Notes: generated by a model not told the origin, from the sequence alone. A DNA stretch of 64,000 nt from Bacillota bacterium (GCA_023410645.1 JAEYPQ010000018.1:1-64000); one strand, 5' to 3'. Positions 42,392 through 51,208 are shown, counted from the stretch's first letter. Numbers and translations are program-made.

Positions 42392-43735
42392 TTATTTATA
42401 ATATTTTAGTCTAGAAGGATATCTCCTATTTGAATTTCCATATATTTTATTATAACTCTTATTTGCTTTTCTAGGTCTATTTTTAATTATTTTAGATAGA
42501 ATTAAAAATAAAATTATAACCAACAATATTATAAGGATAATTTTAATAGTCTTATTTAATAGTACTGAATAATCTGTATAATTAGAAATACCAATACAAA
42601 CTAAATTACCATTCAAATTTATATCTGAATTGTTGTCTCCTTTTGCATTAATAGAAATCTTACCTACTATATCATTATCTTTTATGTTTTCTAAATTCAC
42701 ATTATTTATATCTACATTATAGTTTACATTTATCTTATCACCGCTTTTAGTTAAAGCAGATAAATCTTTATCTAACCCAATTTTATATATTTTAGAATTT
42801 TTCTCATCTTTTAATTCAAATGAAAATTTGCTTTTTTCTAGTAAATTATTTTGTGTATAATTTAAAAAACTATAATCAAATAAAGTTATTGAATCTAAGA
42901 ATCTTGCTTGTTTTCCTGATATATTTTGCGAACCATCAAATGTAGCTACTATTACAAGTTTTCCATCTTTTTCACCATATCCAACAAAAGTTCCACGCGC
43001 TTCCTCAGTGTAACCAGTTTTTCCACCCAAGCAATATTCATAATACATATCTTTACTTTTACTATTTAAGAGTAAATCAGTATTATTATAATATCTTGTT
43101 TCAGAAGTTTTATCTGTAGGTGCAATTTCGTAATATTTAGTTTCAACTATTTCTCTAAAAGTATCATTTTTCATTGCATATTGCATTAGTTTTGCCATGT
43201 CATATGGTGTTGTATAATGGTCATCATCGTGAAAACCATGTGCGTTTGTAAAGTTAGTACTGTTGCAACCTATTTCCCTTAGTTTCTTATTCATTAATTT
43301 TACAAATTCAGGTATATTTCCACTCACTTGCTCAGCTAGTACATTTGCAGCGTCATTGCCAGACTGCAACATTAATCCATAAAGTAAATCCTTAACACTA
43401 AGTGTTTCTCCAACTCTTAAATACATTGAAGAACTTCCAATAGGCGTTGAATATACCGCATTTTTTGAACATACAACAGTATCATCTAAATTAAGATTTT
43501 CAATTGCAAGTATAGCAGTTAAAATTTTAGTTGTGCTTGCTGGATATACTTTATCAAAAGCATCTTTTTCAAAAAGAATATTACCACTTATTGCATCTAT
43601 TGCTATAACATTATTAGAATAGATTTGCGTATTATCCTCAGCCCCATATATGTAACTTATATTTAATGATATATATATCATTAATGCAAATAAAATAACT
43701 TTTGGAGTAAATTTAAAAATATTTGTTTTTATCAA
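42392..43735 (-). CDS. D-alanyl-D-alanine carboxypeptidase (DacF/PBP5 type)
   Basis: 447 residues. A signal segment (about 8-30) is followed by the S11 peptidase domain with all three motifs: S-x-x-K in PASTTKILTAIL, S-G-N in LQSGNDAANVLAEQ, and K-T-G in LGGKTGYTEEARGTFVGYG. It trims the terminal D-Ala of wall peptides. The C terminus ends in a membrane helix (about 402-420) and a basic, Lys/Arg-rich tail (RPRKANKSYNK), an integral anchor instead of the usual amphipathic helix. Family members in spore formers can act in cortex formation, but this one cannot be assigned by sequence. The gene is transcribed alone and diverges from comEA. Confidence 0.93.
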   Translation of the reverse strand: MIKTNIFKFTPKVILFALMIYISLNISYIYGAEDNTQIYSNNVIAIDAISGNILFEKDAFDKVYPASTTKILTAILAIENLNLDDTVVCSKNAVYSTPIGSSSMYLRVGETLSVKDLLYGLMLQSGNDAANVLAEQVSGNIPEFVKLMNKKLREIGCNSTNFTNAHGFHDDDHYTTPYDMAKLMQYAMKNDTFREIVETKYYEIAPTDKTSETRYYNNTDLLLNSKSKDMYYEYCLGGKTGYTEEARGTFVGYGEKDGKLVIVATFDGSQNISGKQARFLDSITLFDYSFLNYTQNNLLEKSKFSFELKDEKNSKIYKIGLDKDLSALTKSGDKINVNYNVDINNVNLENIKDNDIVGKISINAKGDNNSDINLNGNLVCIGISNYTDYSVLLNKTIKIILIILLVIILFLILSKIIKNRPRKANKSYNKIYGNSNRRYPSRLKYYK

Positions 43736-43834
43736 ATCATCACCTCAAAATCAAGTACACATACATTATACCTCAAAATCAAAAAAAAATAAAGAAAAAA
43801 ATGTAATTAAAAAATAAAAGAAAGGAAGATTTAA

Positions 43835-44431
43835 ATGGAAAATATAATAAAAATAATAATAAAATATAGAATATATTTAATATGTATTATAATAATATTA
43901 CTTTCAATAATTTCTATATCTTTTCAATATATTAACAGAAAAAATACAATAAGTATAAACTCAAAAACATTTGAAAATAAGGAAGATAAAATTGCAATCT
44001 ATATAACTGGGGAAATTAAAAAACCAGGTGTATATTATATGGATAAAAATTCAAGATTGGAAAATATTATTGATTTATCTGGAGGGACAACTGAAGATGC
44101 TGATATAAGTAAAATAAATTTGGCTCAAAAATTAAATGATTCAGATAAAATTATAATTCCTAAAAAAGAAGTAAAAGTAGTTGATGAAGATAATGAGGAT
44201 TATATTCAAGATTATGATGAAAACAATGAAAATATAGGTCAAAAGATAAATATTAATAAAGCTGGACTTGAAGAATTAATGAATATTCCTGGAATAGGAG
44301 AAGTAACAGCAAATAAGATTATTGAATATAGAAAAAATCATTTTTTCTCTAAAATAGAAGATATAATGGAAGTACCGGGTATTGGAACATCTAAATTTAA
44401 TAATCTTAAGGATAAAATATGTGTAGAGTGA
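43835..44431 (+). CDS. comEA: ComEA-like DNA-binding protein (SLBB plus helix-hairpin-helix)
   Basis: 198 residues. An N-terminal membrane anchor (about 10-30) precedes an SLBB domain (about 50-110: IAIYITGEIKKPGVYYM, SGGTTEDADISKINLAQKL) and two helix-hairpin-helix motifs at the C terminus (ININKAGLEELMNIPGIGEVTANKIIEYR and IEDIMEVPGIGTSKFNNLKDKI). ComEA binds incoming DNA at the membrane surface in natural transformation. The partners comEB and comEC are absent from this neighbourhood, so it may serve uptake with distant genes or another DNA-binding job. The stop is TGA. AAAGGAAG precedes the ATG. Confidence 0.9.
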   Translation: MENIIKIIIKYRIYLICIIIILLSIISISFQYINRKNTISINSKTFENKEDKIAIYITGEIKKPGVYYMDKNSRLENIIDLSGGTTEDADISKINLAQKLNDSDKIIIPKKEVKVVDEDNEDYIQDYDENNENIGQKININKAGLEELMNIPGIGEVTANKIIEYRKNHFFSKIEDIMEVPGIGTSKFNNLKDKICVE

Positions 44432-44476
44432 TTATAAAAAATATATAATCATATATATTTAATAGAGGTTATAAAA

Positions 44477-45163
44477 ATGAGATTTTATATGTATATTGAT
44501 AGAGATTTTTTAAAGAATCTTGTTTCTGTTGCTGGAAATATAGATTTTAATATTCAGTTTATAGAATTTTCCGTTGAAGATAATTGTATTAATAAAGATG
44601 AAATGTCACTAAGACCTTTTATAGAACAAGTAGGAGATAAAGCAAAAGAGATAAGAGGAAGAGAAAGAAGACAAAAAGTAAAAGACGGTGATGAGGAAAA
44701 GGATAAACATGATGATGATGATAGGGAAAAAACAACAAGAGATGGAATTGCGAACAAGCATGGAGTGGGTGTTTCTTATGAAACTAGTAAGACAACAAGT
44801 TTTTCAAGAGAAAAGAAATATATAAATATTGAGGATATAAGTGATATGAAAAATATAAACTTTTATCATAACTTAATAGAAAGCATAAGAAATACTACAA
44901 GAGATTCTGAAAATAACATCTGTGAAGAATATGGATATTTGGATAGTCTAGGATATTTAAGAAATGAAAATGAATTTGGTGATGACTGCAAAATATTTAA
45001 AGTAAATAATACATATATATGGTATGACAAATCAAAATTAGTATCTGATATAAATTTTCTTTCAAATATTTCTTCTAAAATAAATGTAGTTGGCTATACA
45101 ATAAATAAAGATGAAAGAAGTGGAAATAAAATAGCAAAAGCTATTGCTATATATATAGAATAA
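44477..45163 (+). CDS. Hypothetical protein with a highly charged central segment
   Basis: 228 residues without signal peptide or membrane segment. The order is a compact N-terminal part (MRFYMYIDRDFLKNLVSVAGN), a strongly charged Lys/Arg/Asp/Glu-rich disordered stretch (about 55-95, with runs such as KDKHDDDDREK), then YINIEDISDMKNINFYHNLIESIR and a C-terminal part ending VVGYTINKDERSGNKIAKAIAIYIE. The two ends look structured and may pack together, the middle being a linker. I do not recognise the family. GAGG stands 9 bases before the ATG, and a terminator follows. Its neighbours (comEA, HD-GYP) give no functional hint. Confidence 0.65.
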   Translation: MRFYMYIDRDFLKNLVSVAGNIDFNIQFIEFSVEDNCINKDEMSLRPFIEQVGDKAKEIRGRERRQKVKDGDEEKDKHDDDDREKTTRDGIANKHGVGVSYETSKTTSFSREKKYINIEDISDMKNINFYHNLIESIRNTTRDSENNICEEYGYLDSLGYLRNENEFGDDCKIFKVNNTYIWYDKSKLVSDINFLSNISSKINVVGYTINKDERSGNKIAKAIAIYIE

Positions 45164-45174
45164 TATATTAAAAA

Positions 45175-45202
45175 AGACATATTCTTTTTTGTGAATATGT
45201 CT
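45175..45202. terminator. Bidirectional terminator
   Basis: AGACATATTC (45175-45184) pairs with GAATATGTCT (45193-45202), with an A-run before and a T-rich run after. It separates the unknown gene from the convergent HD-GYP gene. Confidence 0.85.
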
Positions 45203-46220
45203 ATTTTATTTCCATAATTTTATTTATTTCATCAATTCGATTATCTAATATATTTAAGAATACATCAGTAAGTTCAGAATCAAATTGTGTATTTTTCCCA
45301 TTTTTCAACTCACTTATTGCATGTTCAATTGATACTTCTTCTTTATATGATCTTTTGGCAGTTATTGCATCAAAACTATCGCATATTGTAAGTAGTCTAG
45401 CCAGATAAGGTATATTTTCACCTTTTAATTTATTGGGATATCCATTTCCATCAATCCTTTCATGATGATGTAATATAATAGGAGTAACCTCATTAAATAT
45501 ATCTGATACAGCTAATATATTTGATCCAATTACAGGATGTAATTTTATTGTATCGAATTCATCGTCTGTAAGTTTTCCTTCCTTTAGCAATATATTATCT
45601 GGTATTCCTATTTTTCCAATATCATGGAAATGACCAGCAGTTCTTAAATTTTCTTGAACATTTTCAGGTAAATCAAGTTCTTTTGCAAAAAGTACAGCAA
45701 ATTCAGATACACGAATTGAATGACCTTCTGTGTAATGGTCTTTTGCACCAACAGTATTCAGTAAGATCTTTGCAAAATCAACTAAATATTTCTCAAGTTT
45801 TAAATTCATATTTTTTATTTTATCAAGTTGTTCAATATATTTAATCCCACTTTGAATAAGTATTATCAATTGATCAAAATGAGAACTTTTTTCAAAATAA
45901 GCTTGAATATCCAAATTTTGCATAGTTTGAATTGAAGGAGCTAAATCTTTATGCATAGACATTAATATTATATAAATTTCTTTATCAAATTCTCTTACGA
46001 GTTGAACTATTCTATCACCATTTACTGGAGTCATAAGATAATTTACAATTAAAATATCATATTTTTCCGCCTTTAGAGTCTCAATTGCAGATACAGGTTC
46101 CGTATATGAAGAAACAGTATGACCATATTTATTTAAGACCATAGTAAGAATATCAGTCATATTTACATCATCATCTATTATTAAAATCTTAGCATTTGTA
46201 ATTTTTCTTTCATTTTCCAT
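45201..46220 (-). CDS. HD-GYP phosphodiesterase with pseudo-receiver domain
   Basis: 339 residues. The N-terminal receiver-like domain (about 10-128) keeps the acidic pair (IDDD, about 15-18) and the Ser and Lys switch residues, but the phospho-acceptor position is Asn60 (LIVNYLMTP) instead of Asp. The C-terminal HD-GYP domain (about 155-335) is complete: the HD dyad in HFHDIGKIGIP, HHHERIDGNGYP with the GYP signature, and the metal-binding histidines. HD-GYP enzymes usually break down cyclic di-GMP or a related dinucleotide. Control by phosphorylation seems lost. The ATG at 46220 was chosen for AAGGTGAT 4 bases upstream. It diverges from the Tad-like cluster. Confidence 0.9.
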   Translation of the reverse strand: MENERKITNAKILIIDDDVNMTDILTMVLNKYGHTVSSYTEPVSAIETLKAEKYDILIVNYLMTPVNGDRIVQLVREFDKEIYIILMSMHKDLAPSIQTMQNLDIQAYFEKSSHFDQLIILIQSGIKYIEQLDKIKNMNLKLEKYLVDFAKILLNTVGAKDHYTEGHSIRVSEFAVLFAKELDLPENVQENLRTAGHFHDIGKIGIPDNILLKEGKLTDDEFDTIKLHPVIGSNILAVSDIFNEVTPIILHHHERIDGNGYPNKLKGENIPYLARLLTICDSFDAITAKRSYKEEVSIEHAISELKNGKNTQFDSELTDVFLNILDNRIDEINKIMEIK

Positions 46221-46372
46221 TAGTATCACCTTATATAATTATAAGTATAGCAAATAAAAAATAAAAATTCAACAAAATTTAACTAAAGAATTTATTTTTT
46301 TTATAAAATTATGTTAAATATAAAGGGGATACTGTTCTAAAAACCAATTTTAAAAAAATCATAAGATTACAA

Positions 46373-46381
46373 TTTGTCGAA
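46373..46381 (+). promoter_or_regulatory. Spo0A box upstream of the Tad-like cluster
   Basis: TTTGTCGAA matches the Spo0A binding consensus TTTGTCRAA at every position. It ends 18 bases before the -35 of the cluster promoter, a place suited to activation. The 9-base match in an AT-rich but CG-poor context is unlikely to be common by chance. Confidence 0.6.
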
Positions 46382-46399
46382 ATCCGCGATCGATTTTTG

Positions 46400-46428
46400 T
46401 TGACATCTAGCCATTTACATGTTATATT
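46400..46428 (+). promoter_or_regulatory. Sigma-A promoter of the Tad-like cluster
   Basis: Perfect TTGACA (46400-46405), 17-bp spacer, TATATT (46423-46428) preceded by TGT (extended -10). The predicted transcription start, about 46435, lies just before the AGGAGGTGA ribosome site at 46438. Confidence 0.75.
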
Positions 46429-46452
46429 ATTGCAAGTAGGAGGTGAGTATAA

Positions 46453-47268
46453 ATATATGTCATAATTTTATTCATACTATCAATTTTATTTTCATTTAAT
46501 TTTGTTTCATATTATTTTGTATCAAAAAAATCAAAATATGTTTTATCAAATAATAAGAACTTCTTTTCAAATTCTAAATTAAATATAATTAATAAATATC
46601 ACGAAAATGTAGGAAGAAATTTAGATTACCTATCTTATCCATATGGTCTAACGTTGAAAAAATATATATTTATTAAATATTGTTTATCTAGCTTTTTATC
46701 TGGAATTATTTTACTAAGAGATCAAAATTATATTTTATCAATCATAATTTTTATATCAATATATTTTTTACCAAATATTTTTGTGGCAATTTATATTAAA
46801 TCAGAAAATCTAAAAACCTTAAATGATATTTCTAATATTGTTAATAGTTTAATTTTATCACTATCTGCTAATGTACCATTTCATGAATCACTTAAAATAA
46901 GTATAAACTCTATTCGTTATATAAGATTTAAAGAAGAGTATAAAAAATTTGTTGATAATTATATAGTATATAACTTTGATATGATAAAAGCAGTTGAGGA
47001 TTTTCAAAATAAATTTAATTCATATGAATTTAAAATGTTTTTATCTATACTAATTGATTGCGAGAAGGATGGTAATTTACTTGAAAATTTGGAAATATTC
47101 TCACAGACATTAGATATCATATATTTTAAATATCTAAAATCAAAATCAGCAAAACGTATTATATATGTTTCATTGGCAACCGTTGTATCACTAATAAATA
47201 TATTATTTTTAGTAATGTATCCAATAATTGTTAGTATAACTAGCAATATGGAAAATATTTTTAAATAG
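46453..47268 (+). CDS. TadB/TadC-like platform protein (type II secretion F domain), start disrupted
   Basis: About 271 residues are open in this frame, from just after a stop at 46450. A hydrophobic N-terminal segment (about 4-22) precedes two further membrane segments (about 65-115) and a T2SS F domain (about 125-235: LNDISNIVNSLILSLSANVPFHESLKIS to DCEKDGNLLENLEIFSQTLDII), then a final pair of membrane helices. This is the layout of the inner-membrane platform of Tad pili. The perfect ribosome site AGGAGGTGA leads to ATG at 46457, but that ATG is one frame off and stops after two codons. Either one base is missing after it, or ATA/ATT is used, or the shorter TTG start at 46654 applies. Confidence 0.7.
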   Translation: MYVIILFILSILFSFNFVSYYFVSKKSKYVLSNNKNFFSNSKLNIINKYHENVGRNLDYLSYPYGLTLKKYIFIKYCLSSFLSGIILLRDQNYILSIIIFISIYFLPNIFVAIYIKSENLKTLNDISNIVNSLILSLSANVPFHESLKISINSIRYIRFKEEYKKFVDNYIVYNFDMIKAVEDFQNKFNSYEFKMFLSILIDCEKDGNLLENLEIFSQTLDIIYFKYLKSKSAKRIIYVSLATVVSLINILFLVMYPIIVSITSNMENIFK

Positions 47269-47283
47269 AAAGGGAGTGTATAA

Positions 47284-47478
47284 TTGCATATAAATAAAAA
47301 GAAAAAAATAATAAACAAAAGACAGGGATCAGCATTAGCAGAAACTGTACTTATAACTGCAATATCAGTTGTAATAATTGTTGCTATATTTTATCCTCAA
47401 ATGACATATATATTTGAGACTTCTATTCAAAGTTTAACTGATTGGTTTATGTCTGCGCTAACAACTATAGGAGTATAA
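47284..47478 (+). CDS. Flp-type prepilin
   Basis: 64 residues. A lysine-rich leader (1-15) ends KRQG and is followed by S-A-L-A-E and a long hydrophobic helix (TVLITAISVVIIVAIFYP). Glycine before the cut and Glu at +5 of the mature part is the prepilin peptidase signature of Flp/Tad pilins. The mature protein would be about 49 residues, as usual for Flp. TTG is the start, with AAAGGGAG in front. It follows the platform gene by 15 bases and precedes the CpaB-like gene by one base. No prepilin peptidase gene is in the window. Confidence 0.8.
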   Translation: MHINKKKKIINKRQGSALAETVLITAISVVIIVAIFYPQMTYIFETSIQSLTDWFMSALTTIGV

Positions 47479-47479
47479 A

Positions 47480-48190
47480 ATGAATTATAAAAAAAGATTA
47501 TATATATTAATTTTAACTATTGTATCATATTTTATATTCAATCATATATACGAAAATTCTACAAAGACAGATCAATTGTCTCAAATATATATTTTAAATA
47601 AAGATATTGTAAGAGGTGAATTGATTACAAAAGACGCAGTAAAGCAAATTGAAATTTTAAACTCAGATAATAATTTAAACAGAAATATTTATATTTCAGA
47701 TGAACAAATTGGAAAAGTTGTTTCAAATAATTCATATAATTTGGGACAAGCACTGCTAAAAGATATGGTCATTTTAAAAAATGAATTTATTAATATAGAA
47801 GATGATAATGAATTAATCTCAATAAGTATTAATAAGAGCGACGATAATGTATCAAATCAAATAAAAAAAGGTAATATAGTGAATATATATTATACAGGTA
47901 AGTCATCTCAAGTTATAGATTTAGTGAATAAATCAAATTTCGAAAGTGTAGTAAGTGACTTAGAAAGCGATGGATATTCAACAATAAAAATTATAAATAA
48001 TACAGAAATAATAAATGTGTTTGATAAAAATGGCAATGAAATTAAAGATAATGGCAGAGGCAGTATGAATAATATAAATGAAGATATGGAGATAATAGAT
48101 ACAATTATGATCAAGACAACAAAAGAAATTGTAATGTTAATTAATAATCTAAAAAAATACGGTACTTTTAGTGTATCAATAAAAAGATAG
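47480..48190 (+). CDS. CpaB/RcpC-like Flp pilus assembly protein
   Basis: 236 residues. An N-terminal membrane anchor (about 7-22) is followed by an SAF domain (about 38-85: YILNKDIVRGELITKDAVKQIEIL), the hallmark of CpaB, and a C-terminal part typical of RcpC (ISISINKSDDNVSNQIKKGNIVNIYYTG). In Gram-negative Tad systems CpaB stabilises the outer-membrane secretin; in Firmicutes it probably bridges the wall. The start overlaps the pilin stop region (TAAAATG) with GGAG before it. Confidence 0.8.
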   Translation: MNYKKRLYILILTIVSYFIFNHIYENSTKTDQLSQIYILNKDIVRGELITKDAVKQIEILNSDNNLNRNIYISDEQIGKVVSNNSYNLGQALLKDMVILKNEFINIEDDNELISISINKSDDNVSNQIKKGNIVNIYYTGKSSQVIDLVNKSNFESVVSDLESDGYSTIKIINNTEIINVFDKNGNEIKDNGRGSMNNINEDMEIIDTIMIKTTKEIVMLINNLKKYGTFSVSIKR

Positions 48191-48209
48191 TTATTAGTGG
48201 AGGTAGAAT

Positions 48210-48566
48210 ATGAATGTAGCATTTATTTATGATTTACAAGATAATAAAAATATATTATTAATCGAGAATATAAAAGAAATAAATGAAGATGCTGAAGGCA
48301 CTGAAAGAATTAACATTATTGAAAAGTATAATCAAAGGAATAGGATAGATGTATTTGTAATAATATCAAACGAAATACAACAAATAACTGATTATATAAA
48401 AAATATCAAAAATAAAATACATAAAATTTTAATAATTACAGAAAATCTGGATACAGAGCATATTTTAAAGTGCATAGAAATAACACCAAATATAAGTTAT
48501 ATGAATAATAAAATAGAGAATATATTAAATAAAATATATCTTTTAGGGAAAAAGGTTGATGAATAA
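48210..48566 (+). CDS. Receiver-like hypothetical protein of the Tad-like cluster
   Basis: 118 residues, cytoplasmic, with alternating strands and helices: MNVAFIYDL, RIDVFVIIS, IHKILIITE, ISYMNN. The pattern is that of a response-regulator-like or CpaE/TadZ N-terminal domain without an obvious phospho-acceptor. I cannot prove the relation by sequence. TadZ/CpaE positions Tad pili at the pole, but the ATPase half of such a protein is missing here. GGAGG precedes the ATG, and its end overlaps the next gene by 8 bases. Confidence 0.6.
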   Translation: MNVAFIYDLQDNKNILLIENIKEINEDAEGTERINIIEKYNQRNRIDVFVIISNEIQQITDYIKNIKNKIHKILIITENLDTEHILKCIEITPNISYMNNKIENILNKIYLLGKKVDE

Positions 48567-49182
48567 TAGAAGTATTAAAAAAAAAATAGTTATAATTATT
48601 ATAATTGCATTTGTTAGTATGACTATAATTATAGAAATGAAAATTTTACCAAGAAAGGGCGCACTTCAAAGTCATGATATTTCCGAAACTATTATTGAAG
48701 ATAAGAATATAGAATATTATATTAAGTATATAGAAAATAATAAAAGTATAATAAAAAGTATAATAAATGACCGATATATCGAAGTACACGATTATCAAAT
48801 CTTAATAGGAAATAATAAAAAAGAAATAGAAAATGAATATTTTGATATTAAAATATTTACAAGTAATAATGAAGTATTCATATATATTAATAAACTTTTT
48901 AAGAATTTTGATTCTAGTAAATATACTATAAATAGTATATTTATTGATAAAAATTATTTAAATGAAATAATAGAGTTAATTAATATAATATTTAATTTAA
49001 AGCTAAATGATAATGAAAAAGAAAAAATTAGTAGTGTATGTTTTGAAAAATATATGGAAATAAGAAGTAAAATAAACCTTGATAATGTGATTAACATTCA
49101 AAAAGTAAATATTACTATATCAAAATTTAACTTTATGATTTCATTATATGATAATATGTTGTTATTAAATATTAAATTTTAA
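48559..49182 (+). CDS. Membrane-anchored hypothetical protein of the Tad-like cluster
   Basis: 207 residues with one N-terminal membrane segment (about 8-26) and an extracytoplasmic domain rich in Ile, Asn and Lys. No family is recognised. It starts inside the end of the previous gene (ATGAATAA overlap), so it belongs to the same operon and is probably translationally coupled. The position between the receiver-like protein and the large secreted protein is not one found in standard Tad loci. Confidence 0.6.
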   Translation: MNNRSIKKKIVIIIIIAFVSMTIIIEMKILPRKGALQSHDISETIIEDKNIEYYIKYIENNKSIIKSIINDRYIEVHDYQILIGNNKKEIENEYFDIKIFTSNNEVFIYINKLFKNFDSSKYTINSIFIDKNYLNEIIELINIIFNLKLNDNEKEKISSVCFEKYMEIRSKINLDNVINIQKVNITISKFNFMISLYDNMLLLNIKF

Positions 49183-49195
49183 AAAGGAGGAATTT

Positions 49196-50800
49196 ATGAA
49201 GAAAATAGTTATCTGCTTAATATTATTTATTGTTATACTATTAGAAAATAATATTTTTGCAATATCAGATGACTTCAAATTTGTAATTGATACTATAGGA
49301 ATACCACAGTACAACGTATATAATGATGAAATTAATGAGCAAATATATTACACTTATAATATATTTGTATATTCAGATCCTATATCCATGTATTTAAAAA
49401 CAAATACACAAAGGTTTAAAGATGTTCCAAATTATGGAAAGTGGACTAAAGAGGGAGCTGCGTATAGTGGAAGTGGTACAAGAGGAGAGTACTATGTTTT
49501 AGGGACAAGTTATAGCGGTAAAATTATTGAAAATGTATATTTTCCTGTTGATTCAGTACCCGAAACGACACCAAATAATTGGAATTTTATAGCTATTGAT
49601 AATGCATATTCTTCATGGAATGATACAAATAATTACAAATATATTGAACAGTTAGAATACATGAAAAATACACAACTATTATTTGATGATATTGATTTAA
49701 AAAATAATACATCAAATTCATATAATTTAATTGAATATGGTATAACCCCAACGTCAATTGGATTAGATAAAGCTAGATTAAATACCTGTTCTACATGGAA
49801 AACTATGGGAATAGTTAGTTCTAGGAGAATAAATAACAAAGGAGAAACAAGAAATGCTATATTTGCTACTAGACCTATGGCAGCAAGTGCCAATATAGTA
49901 TCTAAAATTAAAGTTGAAAATGATATTACATTAGAAAATGAAGATGATAGTATAAAAATTAATTTTGGAGCAAATGTTGTGAATTTAAATGATTATGCAG
50001 TACCAAAACATATAAAAGAAATAACTTCTATTTTGTATATAAATGGAAAGGAGTATTCAAGGGTAAGCGGCAGTAAAACTGTAGATTTGGACAAAGAAAT
50101 TAATTTTACAGTTCCCAAAGAAATATATGATATACCCCAAAATCATACTCTTAATTTAAAAGTATTAAGCTATTTGTACACAGAGTTTAGTGTTGATGGC
50201 TTGATAAAAAATACTATAGAAAAAAATATTACTATAAAAATCCCAGATAAACCAGTGGTTCCAATAAATTATATAGATATAAAAATATTAAAAAAAGAAA
50301 ATAATACTTTGGTTGTAAGTCCGCTAGTCCAAACTTTAATTACTAATTCTATGAATTCTAGAGGAATGGTTGAAGCAGGAAGAAATTTAGCTATAAAAAT
50401 AAATTCCAATATAGCAATTAATGAACAAGATAATATAGAATTTTATATTAATAATAATATGATAAATCCAGAATTATTAATGAAAGAAGATAATAATTAT
50501 ATTTATAAAGTAAAGTTAGATGAAAAACTAGAAAATACGTTATGTAGCTGGAATTATCTAAGAAATGTTACAGGTGATTATTTTAAAGTAAATTTTAATG
50601 ATATTGGCAAAAGAATAGAAGATCCAAATGTGATAAGAGTTAAAATTACTTATGAACAGAGTATTTATGAAACTTATATCACATTTGATAGTATAGATGA
50701 ATTTTTAATTAATGTTGGATATGAATTCTCAAATGATGTAATAAATATAAATGAAATAAATAAGGAAGAAAAAATAAATGAATGGATTAAAGAGATGTAA
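49196..50800 (+). CDS. Large secreted protein of the Tad-like cluster
   Basis: 534 residues. A signal peptide (about 1-22, IVILLENNIFA) precedes a long extracellular protein with predominantly beta character. No catalytic motif or sorting signal (LPxTG, SLH, choline-binding) is visible. Segments such as KWTKEGAAYSGSGTRGEYYVLGTSYSGKIIENVYFPVD and NWNFIAIDNAYSSW look like sandwich-type beta domains, and the C-terminal half has repeated NITIKIPDKP-like strands. It may be the surface tip or cargo of the pilus-like system. The gene has AAAGGAGG before the ATG and overlaps the next by 23 bases. Confidence 0.7.
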   Translation: MKKIVICLILFIVILLENNIFAISDDFKFVIDTIGIPQYNVYNDEINEQIYYTYNIFVYSDPISMYLKTNTQRFKDVPNYGKWTKEGAAYSGSGTRGEYYVLGTSYSGKIIENVYFPVDSVPETTPNNWNFIAIDNAYSSWNDTNNYKYIEQLEYMKNTQLLFDDIDLKNNTSNSYNLIEYGITPTSIGLDKARLNTCSTWKTMGIVSSRRINNKGETRNAIFATRPMAASANIVSKIKVENDITLENEDDSIKINFGANVVNLNDYAVPKHIKEITSILYINGKEYSRVSGSKTVDLDKEINFTVPKEIYDIPQNHTLNLKVLSYLYTEFSVDGLIKNTIEKNITIKIPDKPVVPINYIDIKILKKENNTLVVSPLVQTLITNSMNSRGMVEAGRNLAIKINSNIAINEQDNIEFYINNNMINPELLMKEDNNYIYKVKLDEKLENTLCSWNYLRNVTGDYFKVNFNDIGKRIEDPNVIRVKITYEQSIYETYITFDSIDEFLINVGYEFSNDVININEINKEEKINEWIKEM

Positions 50801-51206
50801 AGGCAATATCCAATTAATATTAGTAGGAATATTTTTTATATTTACCCTTTTTATGATGTTTTCTTTATATATTCTAAACATTCAAGTTAATAAAATTGTC
50901 TATCCAATAAAACAAGATATGTTTTATATTGTTCAGAATTCACTATTATCTTTGAATGTTGATGAATTGTCATATTTTAATTATTCAATTGATAATATGG
51001 TCTTAAAAGATAATATAGAAACGCTTATTAGAAAAAATTATGATAATGTTAAAGTAAATAATATTTATTATGATGAAAGTATAAATGAGATTATGATTAG
51101 ATTAGAAGTAGAAATATATCCACTTATATTTAGCAAATTATTTAAAAATAATTTAACAATAAATATTAGTGATAATATTAAACTAAAATTAATGGAGATA
51201 AAATAA
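50778..51206 (+). CDS. TadE-like pseudopilin
   Basis: 142 residues. A short basic N terminus (MNGLKRCKGN) is followed by a hydrophobic helix (about 11-33) and a small extracytoplasmic domain, the layout of TadE/TadF pseudopilins. The usual Glu at +5 after glycine is absent (G-N-I-Q-L-I), so it is a divergent member. The start lies 23 bases within the previous gene. The assignment rests on topology, size and position in the cluster. Confidence 0.6.
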   Translation: MNGLKRCKGNIQLILVGIFFIFTLFMMFSLYILNIQVNKIVYPIKQDMFYIVQNSLLSLNVDELSYFNYSIDNMVLKDNIETLIRKNYDNVKVNNIYYDESINEIMIRLEVEIYPLIFSKLFKNNLTINISDNIKLKLMEIK

Positions 51207-51208
51207 TA

